Notes: generated by a model from the letters alone, not told the origin. DNA of 64,000 bases from Malaya genurostris (GCF_030247185.1 NC_080572.1:153992365-154056364), one strand, 5' to 3'; counted from the first letter of the stretch, positions 1 to 11,440 are shown. A program made the numbers and translations.

Positions 1-26
1 TTCTAATTTTTGGATAAAGGCTTTCA

Positions 27-329
27 TCAAATTTGTACTAGAATGATAAATTTTGAGTGTAAGGTAATCGTCATTATGCTGAAATTCCCAAAGTTTTCGA
101 GTCCTTTGATGTTGGTGAGAAGTTTCCTGAAAATGAGTTCGTACCTTTCGAGGTCAATTATGTGAAAGAGTTGATATTCTCCCAGTTTCAAGAAGCTTCT
201 TCCGTCTTGTAAGGTGAGGAGTCCGGGATTTTTGTCCAGGTTGGTAATGCGGATAGATTGGGAACTTGTGGATGGTGAGGCGTGAATATAGTACAGGGTG
301 AGGATAAGGATTGCTTTGTTTGGATTCAT
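27..329 (-). pseudogene. Env-like remnant of the errantivirus-type element
   Basis: A 100-residue reading frame starts with a hydrophobic stretch of signal-peptide type and then carries a PGLLTLQDG-type segment followed by a YQLFHI..LERY segment. In insect errantivirus envelope proteins, which are related to baculovirus F proteins, an early 'GLL..G' segment of this kind follows the signal peptide. The position directly downstream of integrase is where env sits in such elements. The frame stops at base 27, far short of a full envelope protein, so this is a broken N-terminal piece. The family call rests mainly on position and a short motif; a non-env spacer ORF is the alternative. Confidence 0.45.
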
Positions 330-714
330 CTGAAATTAAAAGAACGGGTATATTATTTGTTAGATTCCTTGTGATGGCCGTGTAGTTTACGCTTCTCCTG
401 TGGGAAGAGAAATTTACAGTTAATATATGCGTTTCATATTTTCTTTGTGTAATCTACGATTCGAGTCATCGACGAAAGTTTTAATTCTATCTTCATTGAC
501 TCGTACCTTAGAGTACTTTTCATCGGTTTTATTTCTAACTCCTTGTTTTCTTACATTAACCTGCTGATTGTTTTCGAGAGATGGTTGTTCCTCTCGCCGG
601 TTATTTTGTTGGTTGCAGTCTTTCTGTTGGGTCTTCTGAAGTTGAAGGATAACCTCGTCATACAGTTTACTTCATTTGGCTATTATTTCTTCCATGTTCA
701 GTGGTCTTTCCTCG

Positions 715-1657
715 TTATCTCGGATTGCATAAAAGATTTCCCGGGGTTTTATTTTTTGTGGCCGAATGTATAGTTTCGTTATACAGAGTGCATGAAATTC
801 TGTAGATTTCTTTTGGTGACAGATCTTTATGTCTTCTTTTAACACATCTGAAATTTTCCGAGAGAATAGAGTGGAATCGTTCGACGATTCCATTTGTTTT
901 GCTGTGGTTTACTGGTGTGAAGTGTACTTGAATATCGAGGTCGTTTAGTAGGCCTCGAATTTCTGCTGATTTAATGGCCGGTTCATTGTCACTAATTATG
1001 AGATTTGGTTTGCCGTAAAGGCTAAAAATTTTGAGGATAGCTTTCCTGATGTCCTGTATGCTTCGAGATTTTATAGGAATTATAATCCCGAATCTAGAGA
1101 ATTTATCTACTGCTGTCAAAAATATGTCCAGTTGAGATATGAAGATGTCCGTATGAATGATTTCAAATGGTCTTTTTGGAACAGGTGTTTGATGAATAGT
1201 TGTTTTGTATGGGTGTCGGTCGTATTTATTCTTGTTGCAAATTTTGCATACTTTGATATATTTGCGGATCTTCTGTTCCATTTTTGGGAATAGAAGTTCC
1301 GTGATAGTATAATATTGTTCTCCCATATTCCTCTGTGTGCTGAATTGTAATTACCCGGAGGGTTTTATTTTGGCTAAAGTAGTTCTTATAGACAATTTGG
1401 ATCGTAGGTATGATTCGTTCTGGACAGAGGATGCAATTTAGCTTCCGAATATCCATATATTCTTTAAAAATTCTCAAAATGGTAGGTACCCCGAAGTTGA
1501 TCTTAGTTATGGTTCTTCTGAAAACTCGGGGATACACCTCTTCTAGTATATCGCATTCAAGTACACCAATTTTCAGCACAATTTGGTTGGAAAAACAGTT
1601 GATCTGTTTCAGTGTCATTCCAACAAATTTGCTGTCGTCTGTGTCGGCTGAATGCAT
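715..1657 (-). pseudogene. Integrase of the errantivirus-type element, frameshifted
   Basis: Two overlapping minus-strand frames (1657-1226 and 1326-715) together cover an integrase. The second has the zinc-binding tail end KVCKICNKNKYDRHPYK, the core motif HTDIF (first catalytic Asp), SDNEPA (second Asp) and NGIVERFHS (catalytic Glu), in the normal order and spacing for a Ty3/gypsy DDE integrase. The upstream frame holds the RNase H to integrase linker. The shift between frames near 1,300 breaks the protein. Integrase would insert the cDNA copy into the genome; here it cannot be made in one piece. Confidence 0.85.
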
Positions 1658-1699
1658 GGTGGCTTCATCGGAGTTGCTTTCGTCGTTGATTTCTTCATC

Positions 1700-3127
1700 T
1701 GTTTCGTTTGCATTTATCTCTGTGAGAGTCTTGATAATGCATCGGCCACAACATTTTGTTTACCTGGGCGATAGCGAATGTCATAGTCATATTCTTCTAG
1801 TTGAAGCCTCCATCGAGTTTGCTACTTGGGTGTTTTAGATTAAGTCCGTAGGTTAAAGGTTGGTGATCTGTATAAACTACAAACCTTTTGCCAAATTAAT
1901 ATGGGCGGAAATACTTGCAGGCCTAAACGATGGCTAGCAGTTCTTTCTCAATTGCAGACAGGTTTTCCTCAGACTTGGTCAGAGTCCTTGATGCGTATGC
2001 AACTGGCCTATCGCTGCCAATTTGTCCTTGTGAGAGGACAGCACCTATTGCATCGTTCGATGCGTCTGTGGGGAGTATAAACTGTTTGTCAAACTCTGGG
2101 TATTGTAGAATTGTGCTGCTTGTTAGAATTTGTTTGCAATATTCAAATGCTTCTAAGAATTCTTTGAAGTAAGTTACTATCTCGCCTTTCCTGAGTGATT
2201 TTGTTAGGGGTTTTGCAATCTTCGCAAAATCACGTATAAATTTCCGGTAGTAGCCTAATAAACCAAGGAATCCTCTTAGTTCTTTTTCGTTATTGGGAAT
2301 TGGCTAGTTCTGAATAGCTTCGATTTTGCTTGGGTTAGGTTTTACTCCATCTGGTGTGACGACGTGTCCTAAGAACGCTGCTTCTTTTTGTAAAAATTCG
2401 CTCTTATCGAGTTGGATTTTTTAAGGCTTTCAAATATTTTAGTTAAATTTTCGATGTGTTTCTGTGAGCTTGTAGAGAACACGATGGGAATTGGGGAATT
2501 GGGAATTGGCTAGTTCTGAATAGCTTCGATTTTGCTTGGGTTAGGTTTTACTCCATCTGGTGTGACGACGTGCCCTAAGAACGCTGCTTCTTTTTGTAAA
2601 AATTCGCTCTTATCGAGTTGGATTTTCATGTTGAATTTCTTAAGGCTTTCAAATATTTTAGTTGAGTTTTCGATGTGTTTCTGTGAGCTTGTAGAGAACA
2701 CGATGATGTCGGCCATATAGACGAGACTTCTAATGCCTATGTGTTCTCTTAAAATATTATCCATCATACGTTGAAAGGTTGATGGTGCGTTTCTGAGCCC
2801 GAATGGCATTCTAAGGAATACGTAGTGCCCATGTTCTACGCTAAATGCTGTTTTAGGAATATCTTCAGGGTGAACTTCGATCTGGTGGAAGCCCGATGCG
2901 AGATCTAATGTAGTGAAATATGAGCATCGACCTAGCTTGTCGAGTATATCGCTAATATTTGGAATAGGGTAGCTATCCGCGATAGTTTTGTCATTGAGCT
3001 TTCTATAGCCAATGACTATAAGTAATCTCCATTTTTGTTGGCCGGATGCATCTAATTTTTTTGGTACCACCCATACTGGTGAGGACCATCGACTATCTGA
3101 GGGTCTTATAATGCCGTGGGACAACAT
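1700..3127 (-). pseudogene. Reverse transcriptase and RNase H of the errantivirus-type element, with internal tandem duplication
   Basis: The frame at 3127-2510 carries RT motifs in order: SPVWVVPKK, WRLLIVIGYRKLND, TTLDLASGFHQIEV, GLRNAPSTFQRMMD, the active-site segment SLVYMADIIVFS and AFLGHVVTPDGVKPNP. The usual YxDD box reads YMAD, so the first catalytic aspartate is lost. A segment of about 190-200 bases is present twice in direct order (about 2,297-2,485 and 2,503-2,706), one copy lacking about 18 bases, which breaks the reading frame. Below 2,290 the translation continues as degenerate RNase H, recognisable by a TDHQPL-like segment near 1,880. No active enzyme is possible. Confidence 0.85.
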
Positions 3128-3413
3128 TATTTCGATTTGAGTTTGAACTTCTTTTTGGTGCCAAAGGGGGTCCCGGTATGATTTTGAATGGACAGGGAGA
3201 TCGTCCTTCGTTTTGATACGATGTTTAATTGCGTTCGTGAAGCTAAGGTTTTGGTTCTCCAGGTGGAATATATCTTTAAATTTTCTGATGAGATCGGTTA
3301 TTTTTTCTTTTTCTTCTACATTGAGATGGTTTAGTCTTAATTGGTCATAGAGTTTTGGGTTAAATGGGGTCTCGTTTTTCTTAGGTGTGTCAATTTTAGT
3401 GGTTTAAAAATTG

Positions 3414-3936
3414 TTAATGTCGGTAAATATCACGCGGTTCGGGCTGATTCTCGTTTCGACGTTGCTTTGGTTTTGCAGTGTACAATCCGGGTAATACAAC
3501 AACTTCGTTGGTCAAAGGGAGTGAGTGTTCAACATAAAACTCTCCGTCTTCTACTGGTGTAGGAACTTTCGTTATAAGTTGTTCGTTAGCGATAAGCATT
3601 AATGAGTAAGAATCAGGGTATTTTCGACGCATTTTAAGTTTACCATATGGGAATTGTAGTTCGTTGGATTCGGTGATGATATTGATCTTGAGTTGTTGCA
3701 AGGACTCGTAGCCTATTAAGCCATCGAAAAATGTGTGAAATTCAAATACATAAAATGTAAGTTTTTTTTGTGTCGGGAATTTGTTGGAAAGGATTAAATT
3801 TGACATAACGGTTGACGGTATGAACTCCGTTGATGTTTCTAACCCTCGTAGGAGATGCACAACCACAAGTTTCTATATTCACGTGTCTCGGGCTAATGTA
3901 GTTTTTATTAGCCCCGGTGTCGATTAAAAACTTCAA
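3414..3936 (-). pseudogene. Aspartic protease region of the errantivirus-type element
   Basis: The minus-strand frame from 3936 starts with KFLIDTGANKNYISPRHV, which contains the DTGA catalytic loop of a retroviral-type aspartic protease. A second frame (3866-3414) continues with the body of the domain and the linker to RT, so a frameshift separates the active site from the remainder. The protease would cut the Gag-Pol polyprotein. It lies between gag and RT as expected. Confidence 0.75.
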
Positions 3937-4400
3937 TGGACCTTTGGATGTTTCGATTGCGATGAAGGGAAGGAAGTTATTTAAGTTTTTTGAGAGAAAT
4001 CTTGAATAATCTGAAAATTCAATTCTTCTATTGGTTCTGTGCTTTGGTTTGATGGTTCGTGGTCGATTTGGTCTTCGTAAAAGGGGTTCAGGTTCAGGTT
4101 GATATTGATCGTTTATAGGATAAGGTTCAGTAGCAGCAGGATGCCAATATTATTGTTCATACTGATCTTGCATGGATTCTACGTCAGGTGTTTGTTCTTC
4201 GTGAAAATTGGGACGGTAGTTACCTCTATTCATATAGTTAATGTTCTTACTTCTTATGGAAGGGTCGACTTCCATAGGCACGGGAGCTTGTTGTTGGGGT
4301 TGGCGAAATTGGAAAGGTGGGTTTGGCGGAAATTGGTTAGTACGTGGTTGAAAGTGGTTCGGTCGGGTCTAAAAATGATTTTGTGGGGAGCTGTAAGGGT

Positions 4401-5683
4401 TCAGTTGGAATGGTTTGGAGTAGTGTGGGTGATGCTGTTGAGAAGTTTGCGGGAATTGGGAATGAGGAAATGTTGGTTTTGGCAGAATGTCGGGTAGTTC
4501 TGAGAGAAGCCGAAACTATGAGGTTTTGGAAGGGATCTTATCGGTATTCTCGGTGGTTGGAGCGTTCTTGGAGGAAGTGTTGGAAGGGGTATTGGTGCTT
4601 TATAGAGGGTTCGCCCGTGGTTATAATTATTTTCCTCGAGGCATAGTCTTAATGCTTCTTTGAGCGTGATTGGGGTTTGTGCTCTGATTATTACGCCTAA
4701 GGGGTCCTTGAATCCTCCGAGAAAGACTTTCAGCTCCATTTCTTGACAGAGTTTTGTTTTCGCGGATTTCACCTGTTCATTATTGTTATTTAAATTTAAA
4801 AGGTTTATAAGCAGAGATATTATATGGGAAATGTTTCCGTAGAATTCCTCTACAGTACAGGGTCCGGCACTCGAAGTGTAACCAACTTCAGACCTTCGAG
4901 CCTGGCGTCAGGGTAAATGCGACATATTATCGGGAAAGTATTCTGGAGGTTGCTTTGAAGCCATGGGCAGACAAACATTTCGGTGGCAGACCATGGACGT
5001 TTCAACAGAACTCGGCACCGTCTCACAAAGCTCGAGTGAACCAAGAATGGCTGAAAAACAACGTTCCGAACTTCATCACGTCCACACAATGGCTCTCGAA
5101 TCACCAGATGCGTATTATTTTTACACATTTTGTATTTTGAATTAAGTAAAAGTAATTTTCCAACCTGAATTTATGGCCTTTTTAATTGGTTACACTTCGA
5201 GTGCCGGACCCTGTAGAGGTTTGTTCTAACCGGAATAAATCTCTACTAAGGCAAACTTCATCTCGCCGATCACTGTAATGCGTGATTAGGTTTGTTTTAA
5301 TTTCGGTCCAGTCGAGGCTGGTACCGTAAAGTTCAAGTAAGTTGTCGCCGTGTATTTTAGAACGTATGGCTTGCATCCATACGTGGTAAACCGGTGTTCC
5401 TATAGCGTTGTCGAGCAGTGGTAAAAGACTCTTGATACTTTTTAAAAAACTGTGTAACTTGATGGGGTTACCATCGAAGGGCGGTAAATCTTTGTGGTGT
5501 TTGAAGGTTTTTTAAAATCCCTTCTATGTTAGGTGATGGCGTATTTGCCAACCTGATATGTGCTCTGGCCTCATTGGCCGCTGTTTGAGCTGCCTGTACC
5601 GCTTCGGCAGCTCCAATGGCTTCAATCTGTAGTTGACTTATCTGGTCGTCTTTCTCGGCCAGTAAGGATTGAAAATGTTCCAT
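4401..5683 (-). pseudogene. Gag of the errantivirus-type element, interrupted
   Basis: Three minus-strand frames give the parts of an errantivirus Gag: an N-terminal coiled-coil-like Ala/Glu/Gln-rich segment from the Met at 5683, a central LYGTSLDWTEIKTNLITHYSDRRDE segment in 5376-5182, and LYQEM/ELKVFLGGFKDPLG followed by LKEALRLCLEENN in 4772-4401. This wording is characteristic of insect gypsy-group Gag proteins, which form the particle shell. A 356-bp mariner-like element sits between the second and third parts (4,858-5,213). A zinc-knuckle was not found; errantivirus Gags normally lack one. Confidence 0.75.
4856..5215 (+). mobile_element. Internally deleted Tc1/mariner element in gag
   Basis: The bases 4,856-4,883 and 5,188-5,215 are perfect 28-base inverted repeats (outer bases TACAGGGTCCGGCACTCGAA). 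Both ends include a TA dinucleotide, the obligatory target duplication of this superfamily, so the element proper is 4,858-5,213. The inside, on the plus strand, encodes only the C-terminal half of a transposase: WTFQQNSAPSHKARVNQEW followed by an ITSTQW and SPDA-like segment. This is the region around the second and third catalytic acidic residues. The N-terminal half is gone. The perfect ends suggest it was mobilised recently by a full-length relative elsewhere. Confidence 0.85.
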
Positions 5684-6022
5684 TATTTAAAAATTTAACT
5701 AGATAATCACTATTTTTTGTCGTTTTATTTTCCCACCGATTAACTGATTTGTGTTATGTTAGCTTTTTCTTATCTTATGTGATATTAAGACCTCCACTTA
5801 CCAGGGTAGGGCCTCGGGTCTCTGAATTAGTAAGGTTTATTTGGTAAATTGGATGGATAAGTCCTTTTTTATATCCAGTAGGTACTTATCTTCCGTTTCT
5901 TGATTAAGTTCGAGTTTGCTTACCTGGAATTATCAAGTCCACGATAAACCGTCGTGGATGGTGTAACTCACTGTAAAACACTTGTTTCTTTTTTCTCTAA
6001 AAAGCACTTAACACATCCGGAA

Positions 6023-6033
6023 CGACTGCGCCA
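6023..6033 (-). other. Primer-binding site of the errantivirus-type element
   Basis: On the minus strand these bases read TGGCGCAGTCG, the primer-binding sequence (complementary to the 3' end of a serine tRNA) used by several insect gypsy-group elements such as 17.6 and 297. It lies about 340 bases upstream of the gag start at 5,683, as expected. It marks the internal edge of the 5' LTR. Confidence 0.7.
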
Positions 6034-6069
6034 GTTAAACTTGATTGGTTGTTTTCGAACTTTTTAAAA

Positions 6070-7092
6070 AAAACTACAAGGATCAGCCCCATGGGGTTGT
6101 TCGAGCCACTGATGTGGAACAAGCCAACCAATATTTCTAATGATCGACATTTTCAATTAATCGTCACACTTTTGAATCCGCAAATGCACGAGAGTCTGCT
6201 TAGTCTTTATTATGAACCAACACCGAACACGCGAACCCTAAATATAGACTATATTTGTCATGATTTGTATTTGTTTTTTAGACGACGAAATTACATCAAT
6301 AGCCCAAATGTATGTAATTATATGTTTGTACATGCTTGCGATACAGATATCGATATTTAAGGTATTGTATGCAAGTAGTAATTTTTATAGTGTTTCTCTA
6401 CCATCCATTACTACCATTCTGCGATTTCGGTTGAAGCGATAAACTTTTTCTCATTATCAATCGAGTTCATCTTAAATAAATAAGAAATTAATCTTATGCA
6501 CTCAAGATTTACCCTGAGGTAGTTTTAAATTTCTCAGGCGAAACGACATAACATGGGATTTCATCCAATCTTTCATGACACAAGATCAGGGCATAGCATT
6601 TAAAGCTTCAAATCGTTTTATGGCACTTTTTGTTTTGCTGTCTAGCAACAACCTACCTCTAGCAAGCTACGTGCAGGACTGAAACGTTAGCTATAATTTT
6701 CCTTATATTTAGAGCTTCGTGTGCTTTTAACAGCTTCGATTTTGCATCGATTGACCAATCAGAGCGCTGCTTTCCCTTTGATATATCGCTTACTCCTTCA
6801 AAATCGTCGACTATGGCAGGGAAATCCGGTATGCCGGAGATTTTTTGCATGCAAAATAGGACACTGCTAGCTATTAATCAACATTTCAATGATATACTAT
6901 TAAAAATACATGGTTATGAACATTCAAATCAATACGTAGAAATATATTCAATCAAATTGTGACATGATATTAATAATTGATACAAAATTGACTGAGCTGT
7001 AATTGTTCAAAACCTGACCACATTTCTACATGCTTTTTTCTTGAGTTTCTAGTTTGCACCCCTATATAGAAAACAAAAATGTGTTCCACATT
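6070..7092 (-). repeat. ~1-kb interspersed repeat, copy A
   Basis: This block matches, in opposite orientation, the sequences at 30,126-31,135 (copy B) and 52,070-60,815 (copy C, interrupted). Short terminal inverted repeats of about 12 bases are visible (GATGTGGAACA near 6,111 and TGTTCCACATT near 7,082). Copies A and B also share about 45 extra bases beyond one end, beginning with CTACAAGGAT. It has no convincing ORF. It looks like a non-autonomous DNA transposon, or possibly a promoter-bearing LTR-like unit, because copies B and C carry a CCAAT-like ATTGGTCAAT and a TATAAATAG box. Copy A retains a variant of these near 6,690-6,760. Confidence 0.7.
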
Positions 7093-7555
7093 AAAAGACA
7101 AACTCGTGGTACTTCGACAAGGCCTCAGAACTTAAAGACTGTCGTTCGTTTTATTTCGCATAATTGAACCTAACTTCTAGAATCTAACTGCTGACCAAGC
7201 TCGTGACCGGGTGTCGTTGATGGTGTAGTCGTCCGGTGTTGCTGATCGGGTTATTATCGACTGCGTTCAAAACCACTTGCAAGGCAGATTCCGAATTGTA
7301 CATACATTTAGGTTGCGTTGAATTCCGTTCGGTTAACTTGCAGGCAAGTTCAATGGATTCGTCCAACGTAGGCTTCTTAGGGCATACCAAACAAATTTGC
7401 GTTGTACACTTTCGATTTCGTTAATCCAGTTCTGATGATATGGTGCCCAAATCCCAACTGAAGACTCCAAATGCGAGCGAACAAGTGCACAGTATAATGA
7501 TCGAAGACAGAGTGGATCATCAAATCCTCTAGCAAATTTAAACATAAAACCTAAT
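7093..7555 (-). pseudogene. LINE reverse-transcriptase 3' fragment
   Basis: On the minus strand, 7545-7333 encodes LYCALVRSHLESSVGIWAP followed by NEIESVQRKFV and LRWTNPLNLP. This is the region C-terminal to the RT active site in LINE proteins and closely resembles the matching region of the LINE at 8.4-11.4 kb (SLYCSLVRSTLEYCSVIWNP, RIESIQRRFVRFALRKLPWTNP). It is a 5'-truncated relic of the same or a sister family. The rest of the stretch, 7,093-7,330, holds nothing I can assign. Confidence 0.7.
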
Positions 7556-7863
7556 TATCTGTTGGTTTTTCTAGTATCATAAACAGCTGGTTTCAAAAAG
7601 AGAGTTTTGAATCAAGTTTGTGAAAATTGGTTCAGTTATCTTTGAGAAACGTGTGTGACTTTTTTTTCCTTTTTTTGGTGCATATCCCCCTGTAATTCCG
7701 GAACGGGAAGTCGAATCCAAATTAAACTCAGGAACTTTGTATGGGACCACAAGTCCCATTTGAATCTAAGTTTGTGAAAATCGGCTAGACCATCTCCAAG
7801 AAAATTAAATGACAATATAGACTGTCCCAGAAAGTATCGAAAAAAGGTCCTGCTAACGCTCAG

Positions 7864-8423
7864 TTGGATAAACGTATACTGAAGGCGTTCGAGCAAAAGA
7901 AGGAGGTTTCAGTTCGGAATGTGGCCAAAAGAGTGGGCACTTCGAAGTCAAATGTTCTTCGTGCTAAAGAACGTTTGAATCTTCGAACCTATAAGGAGCA
8001 GAAACAACCAAAACGTAGTTCGAAACAAGAAGCATCGATCAGGCCGAGGGTTCGAAAGCTGTACAATACGATTCTTGCTGGAAATTTGAACTGCATAATC
8101 ATGGACGACGCAACCTACGTGAAACTCGATTACAAATCCTTACCGGGACCACAATATTATACGGTGCGAGAAGGACAAGTGTTAAACCAGTCCGAGACAT
8201 CGATTGAAGTCGAAAAATTTTGTAAGAAAGCTATGGTCTGGCAAGCAATCTGTAGCTGCGGTAAGATTTCGAAACCCTTCGTCACCACTGCTTCAATGAA
8301 CAGCGAAATATACATCAAGGAATGTTTACAAAAACGACTTCTACCCATGATTCGAAGCTACAAGGATCCTGTTGTCTTCTGGCCAGATCTTGCTTCTTGC
8401 CACTACTCGAAATCAACGGTAGA
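7864..8423 (+). pseudogene. Tc1-like transposase, N-terminal two thirds (disrupted)
   Basis: The frame opens with a helix-turn-helix DNA-binding region (VRNVAKRVGTSKSNVLRAKERL) that would bind the terminal repeats. The catalytic core follows: IIMDDATYVKLD with the first Asp near residue 80, and VVFWPDLASCHYSK with the second Asp. Translation is then diverted into LINE sequence at about base 8,424, so the frame 7,864-8,739 is an accidental transposase-endonuclease fusion. The missing last third lies at about 11,444-11,680. There NPPNCPQLRPIEEFW carries the catalytic Glu, in shifted frames. A start codon may lie a few codons upstream. The transposase is dead. Confidence 0.85.
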
Positions 8424-11371
8424 TACTAGCAACTTGCACAATTCAACAATTGACTGCCTCCCTGCTTCCAGCTCAAACCTACATAGAAACGTTTTACAAA
8501 TTCAAGTTTATTACCACAACGCTGGCGGTATGAATTCATGCTTGGAGAACTATCGACTAGCCTGTTCGGACGAGTGTTTTGATATCATCGCATTAACAGA
8601 AACTTGGCTGACCGAAAATACGCTGTCCATACAAGCATTCGATAGCAACTACGAAGTATTTCGAACCGATCGCAGCTCCCGCAATAGTAACAAAATCATC
8701 GGTGGTGGCGTTCTTGTTGCTATTCGTCGTCGTTTGTAAGCACAACTTTTGCAAAACGCTTCTGAAAACAACGTTGAGCAGGTATGTGTGAAGATCAGTT
8801 TGAGTGATAGCTCATCATTATTTCTCTGTGTGGTTTATTTTCCACCGGACCGGATACGTGACCTGTCACTGATCGATACGCATATACAATCGATAGACGA
8901 AATTACTTCCGTTCATATGCGACCTACTGATGAGATCTTTATTATCGGTGATTTCAATTTTCCCGGACTGAAATGGCTGCCCGCTTCCGACGGTTTCCTG
9001 TATGTAGATGCGTTGCATTCTTCCTTCCACACTGGTATCACGAACTTGCTTGACCGATACAGTCTCAACCTGTTACGTCAAGTGAATCACGTTCAAAATG
9101 AGAATGGCAGAATACTCGACCTCTGCTTCTCGAGCCAATCCGATTGTGCACCCAGAATTATCGCAGCACCCTTTCCTCTGGTGAAATCCGTTAGACACCA
9201 CCCTCCGCTTCACATTGTACTCGAATCAGATGGATCGTCGCACGATGGATATAATTCTCGCACCGTCAGCTACAATTCAAAAAAGCCGACTACAATAGTA
9301 TCATTGTTTTTCTTTCTAACTTGACCTGGAGTGAAATTCTGGGCAACGACGATGTTAATCTTGCGACTCAAACCTTTTCTAACGTTATGACGTATGCAAT
9401 CGATCAATACGTTCCAAAGCGAATTATCCAGCCCTCCAAACAGGCTCCGTGGCAAACCGCAGAGCTAATACGTTTGAAAAGTTCAAAAAGGACCGCATTG
9501 AAGAAATACTCGAAGAATGGCGGCTTAGTGTTTCGACAAAATTACATGCAAATAAATGAAGTATACAAAAAGACAGCCAAGCGTTGCTACTCGAACTATT
9601 TGCGCAATGTGCAAAGGAGGCTAAAGCCCGATCCAAAATCATTTTGGAAATATGTAAACGAGCTAAGAAAGGAATCGGACCTACCCTCGACCATGTTTTA
9701 CGAACAACAAACTGGTTCCTGCACGTAAGAGATAAGCGATATGTTTAGGAAAAAAATTTCCAGTGTTTTTTCTAGAGATACCTTGAGCCCGTACCAAATC
9801 TCTCAGGCGGCTCTTAATGTTCCCATATCGAGCCAGTCTTTGAATTTAATCAATATCGACATCGACGCTGTACTAACGGTAATCGTAAAACTTAAACCTT
9901 CACACTCGCCTGGACCCGACGGTATTCCGGCAGTTGTCTTGAAAAGATGTTCAAGTGCAATAGTAACTCCCTTATGCTAACTGTTTCAACTATCACTCAC
10001 GACCGGAGTCTTTCCCGTTATGTGGAAATCTTCCTACATGTTTCCAGTTCACAAAAAAGGAGACAAAAAGAACATTGATAATTATCGTGGAATTACTGCC
10101 CTAAGCGCCATACCTAAATTGTTCGAATTAGTAGTTCTTAAGCCAATTTTCGACCACTGTAAACAATACATCGCGGAAACTCAACACGGATTCATGCCGA
10201 AACGCTCCACTGATACTAATCTCTTATCTTTTAACGTACATAATGGATGCTATGTCTAATGGCTTCCAAACGGATGCTATTTACACGAATCTCTCCGCAG
10301 CTTTTGATAAAATCAATCACGCAACCACGATCGCCAAACTGCATAGGCTGGGTTTTGGTTCCAGTATTCTTCGATGGATGCAATCGTATCTCTGCAATCG
10401 ACGGCTGGCGGTTGAAATCAATGACAGTCTATCGCAGGAGTTCTTTGCCTTTTCCGGAATACCTCAAGGAAGCCATCTCGGTCCACTGATTTTCCTCCTT
10501 TATTTCAACGATGTAAATTACTCACTAGAAGGCCCACGACTATCCTTTGCTGATGACTTGAAGTTATACCAAATAATCAAGAGCGCAGAGGATGCTTCAT
10601 ACCTTCAGCGTCAACTGACGATTTTTTCAAAGTGGTGCGAGATCAACCGAATGACTTTAAACATTAGCAAATGCTCTATTATCACATTCACTCGTAAGAA
10701 AGACCCTTTGCGGTTTGATTATTGCCTCCATGATGCAGCGATTGAAAGAGCCACTTGTGTCAAGGATCTTGGAGTTTATCTAGACGAACAAATGAATTAC
10801 AAGCAGCATATTGGCTACATAGTTACGAAGGCTTCTCGTTGTTTGGGATTTGTTATGAGAATTGCTAAGCGCTTCACAGATATATACTGTTTGAAGTCGC
10901 TCTACTGCTCACTTGTTCGTTCAACACTCGAATACTGCTCGGTGATATGGAACCCTCACTATGTTAACGGTGTTCTCAGAATTGAGTCAATCCAACGACG
11001 TTTCGTTCGTTTCGCTCTTCGCAAATTGCCCTGGACCAACCCTCATCAGCTGGCGAGGGTTCGAAAGCCGTGGAATGCTTATCGGGCTCGATACTTTGCA
11101 AGTGCGTCGTGACCTGTTCCGTGCAATGCTGATTGCCGATGTCTTGACAAACAATATCGATTGCCCAGCTCTTCTTAGTCAAATCAACATCAATGTTTGT
11201 TCCAGAGCTCTCCGCAACAACAACCTCCTCAGATTGCCTCTACGTCGTACTAACTACGGTATCAACGGTGCAGTCATTGGATTGGAACGAACCTTCAACG
11301 GTGTTTCGACGGGATTCGATTTTCATTTTTCCCGCAGCCAAATAAGGGAAATTTTTTTTAAATATTCTTAG
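8424..11371 (+). pseudogene. LINE ORF2: endonuclease and reverse transcriptase, broken
   Basis: The apurinic-type endonuclease shows IALTETWL, GGGVLVAIRR, LFLCVVYFPP and IIGDFNFPGLKW. The RT shows KLKPSHSPGPDGIP, VHKKGDKKNIDNYRGIT, TQHGFMPKRST, SGIPQGSHLGPLIF and the active site LSFADDLKLY. A C-terminal LYCSLVRSTLEYCSVIW segment follows. There are stops at about 8,737, 9,726 and 9,978, and frameshifts near 9,320, 10,250 and 11,060. The RT active-site residues are intact. The same family has deleted relics at 7.4 kb and 50.8-51.6 kb on the minus strand. The protein would copy the element's RNA at a nicked target; this copy cannot. Confidence 0.85.
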
Positions 11372-11404
11372 AAATAATCATTAGGACTTAAATTTGTCTG
11401 TTGA

Positions 11405-11440
<36 letters not shown>
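8424..11440 (+). mobile_element. LINE (Jockey/CR1-type group) inserted in the Tc1 transposase gene
   Basis: The insert lies between the two halves of the Tc1 transposase gene. A short duplicated AGA flanks it (8,421-8,423 and 11,441-11,443). It begins just before an endonuclease start, so it is 5'-truncated and lacks ORF1. It ends in an AAAT/AAATA tail of about 37 bases at 11,404-11,440. The plus strand is the coding strand. Confidence 0.85.

Larger units (their letters stand above)
1..6033 (-). mobile_element. Errantivirus-like Ty3/gypsy retrotransposon, decayed, 3' end beyond window
   Basis: Reading the minus strand from high to low coordinates gives the standard order of an insect gypsy-type element: primer-binding site, leader, gag, protease, reverse transcriptase, RNase H, integrase, then an env-like fragment at the window edge. 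Every coding block is broken by stops or frameshifts. Only some 30 bases of possible 5' LTR lie between the primer-binding site and the ~1-kb repeat that starts near 6,070, so the 5' LTR is missing or was displaced by that repeat. The 3' LTR would lie to the left of the window. The leader from about 5,690 to 6,022 holds no gene. This is an old, non-functional insect endogenous element. Confidence 0.85.

Noticed and set aside
7184..7390. Minus-strand ORF with PTLDESIELACKLTER, similar in feel to Ty3/gypsy Gag
   Set aside because: Too short and ambiguous, overlaps the LINE fragment in another frame, and no zinc knuckle follows.
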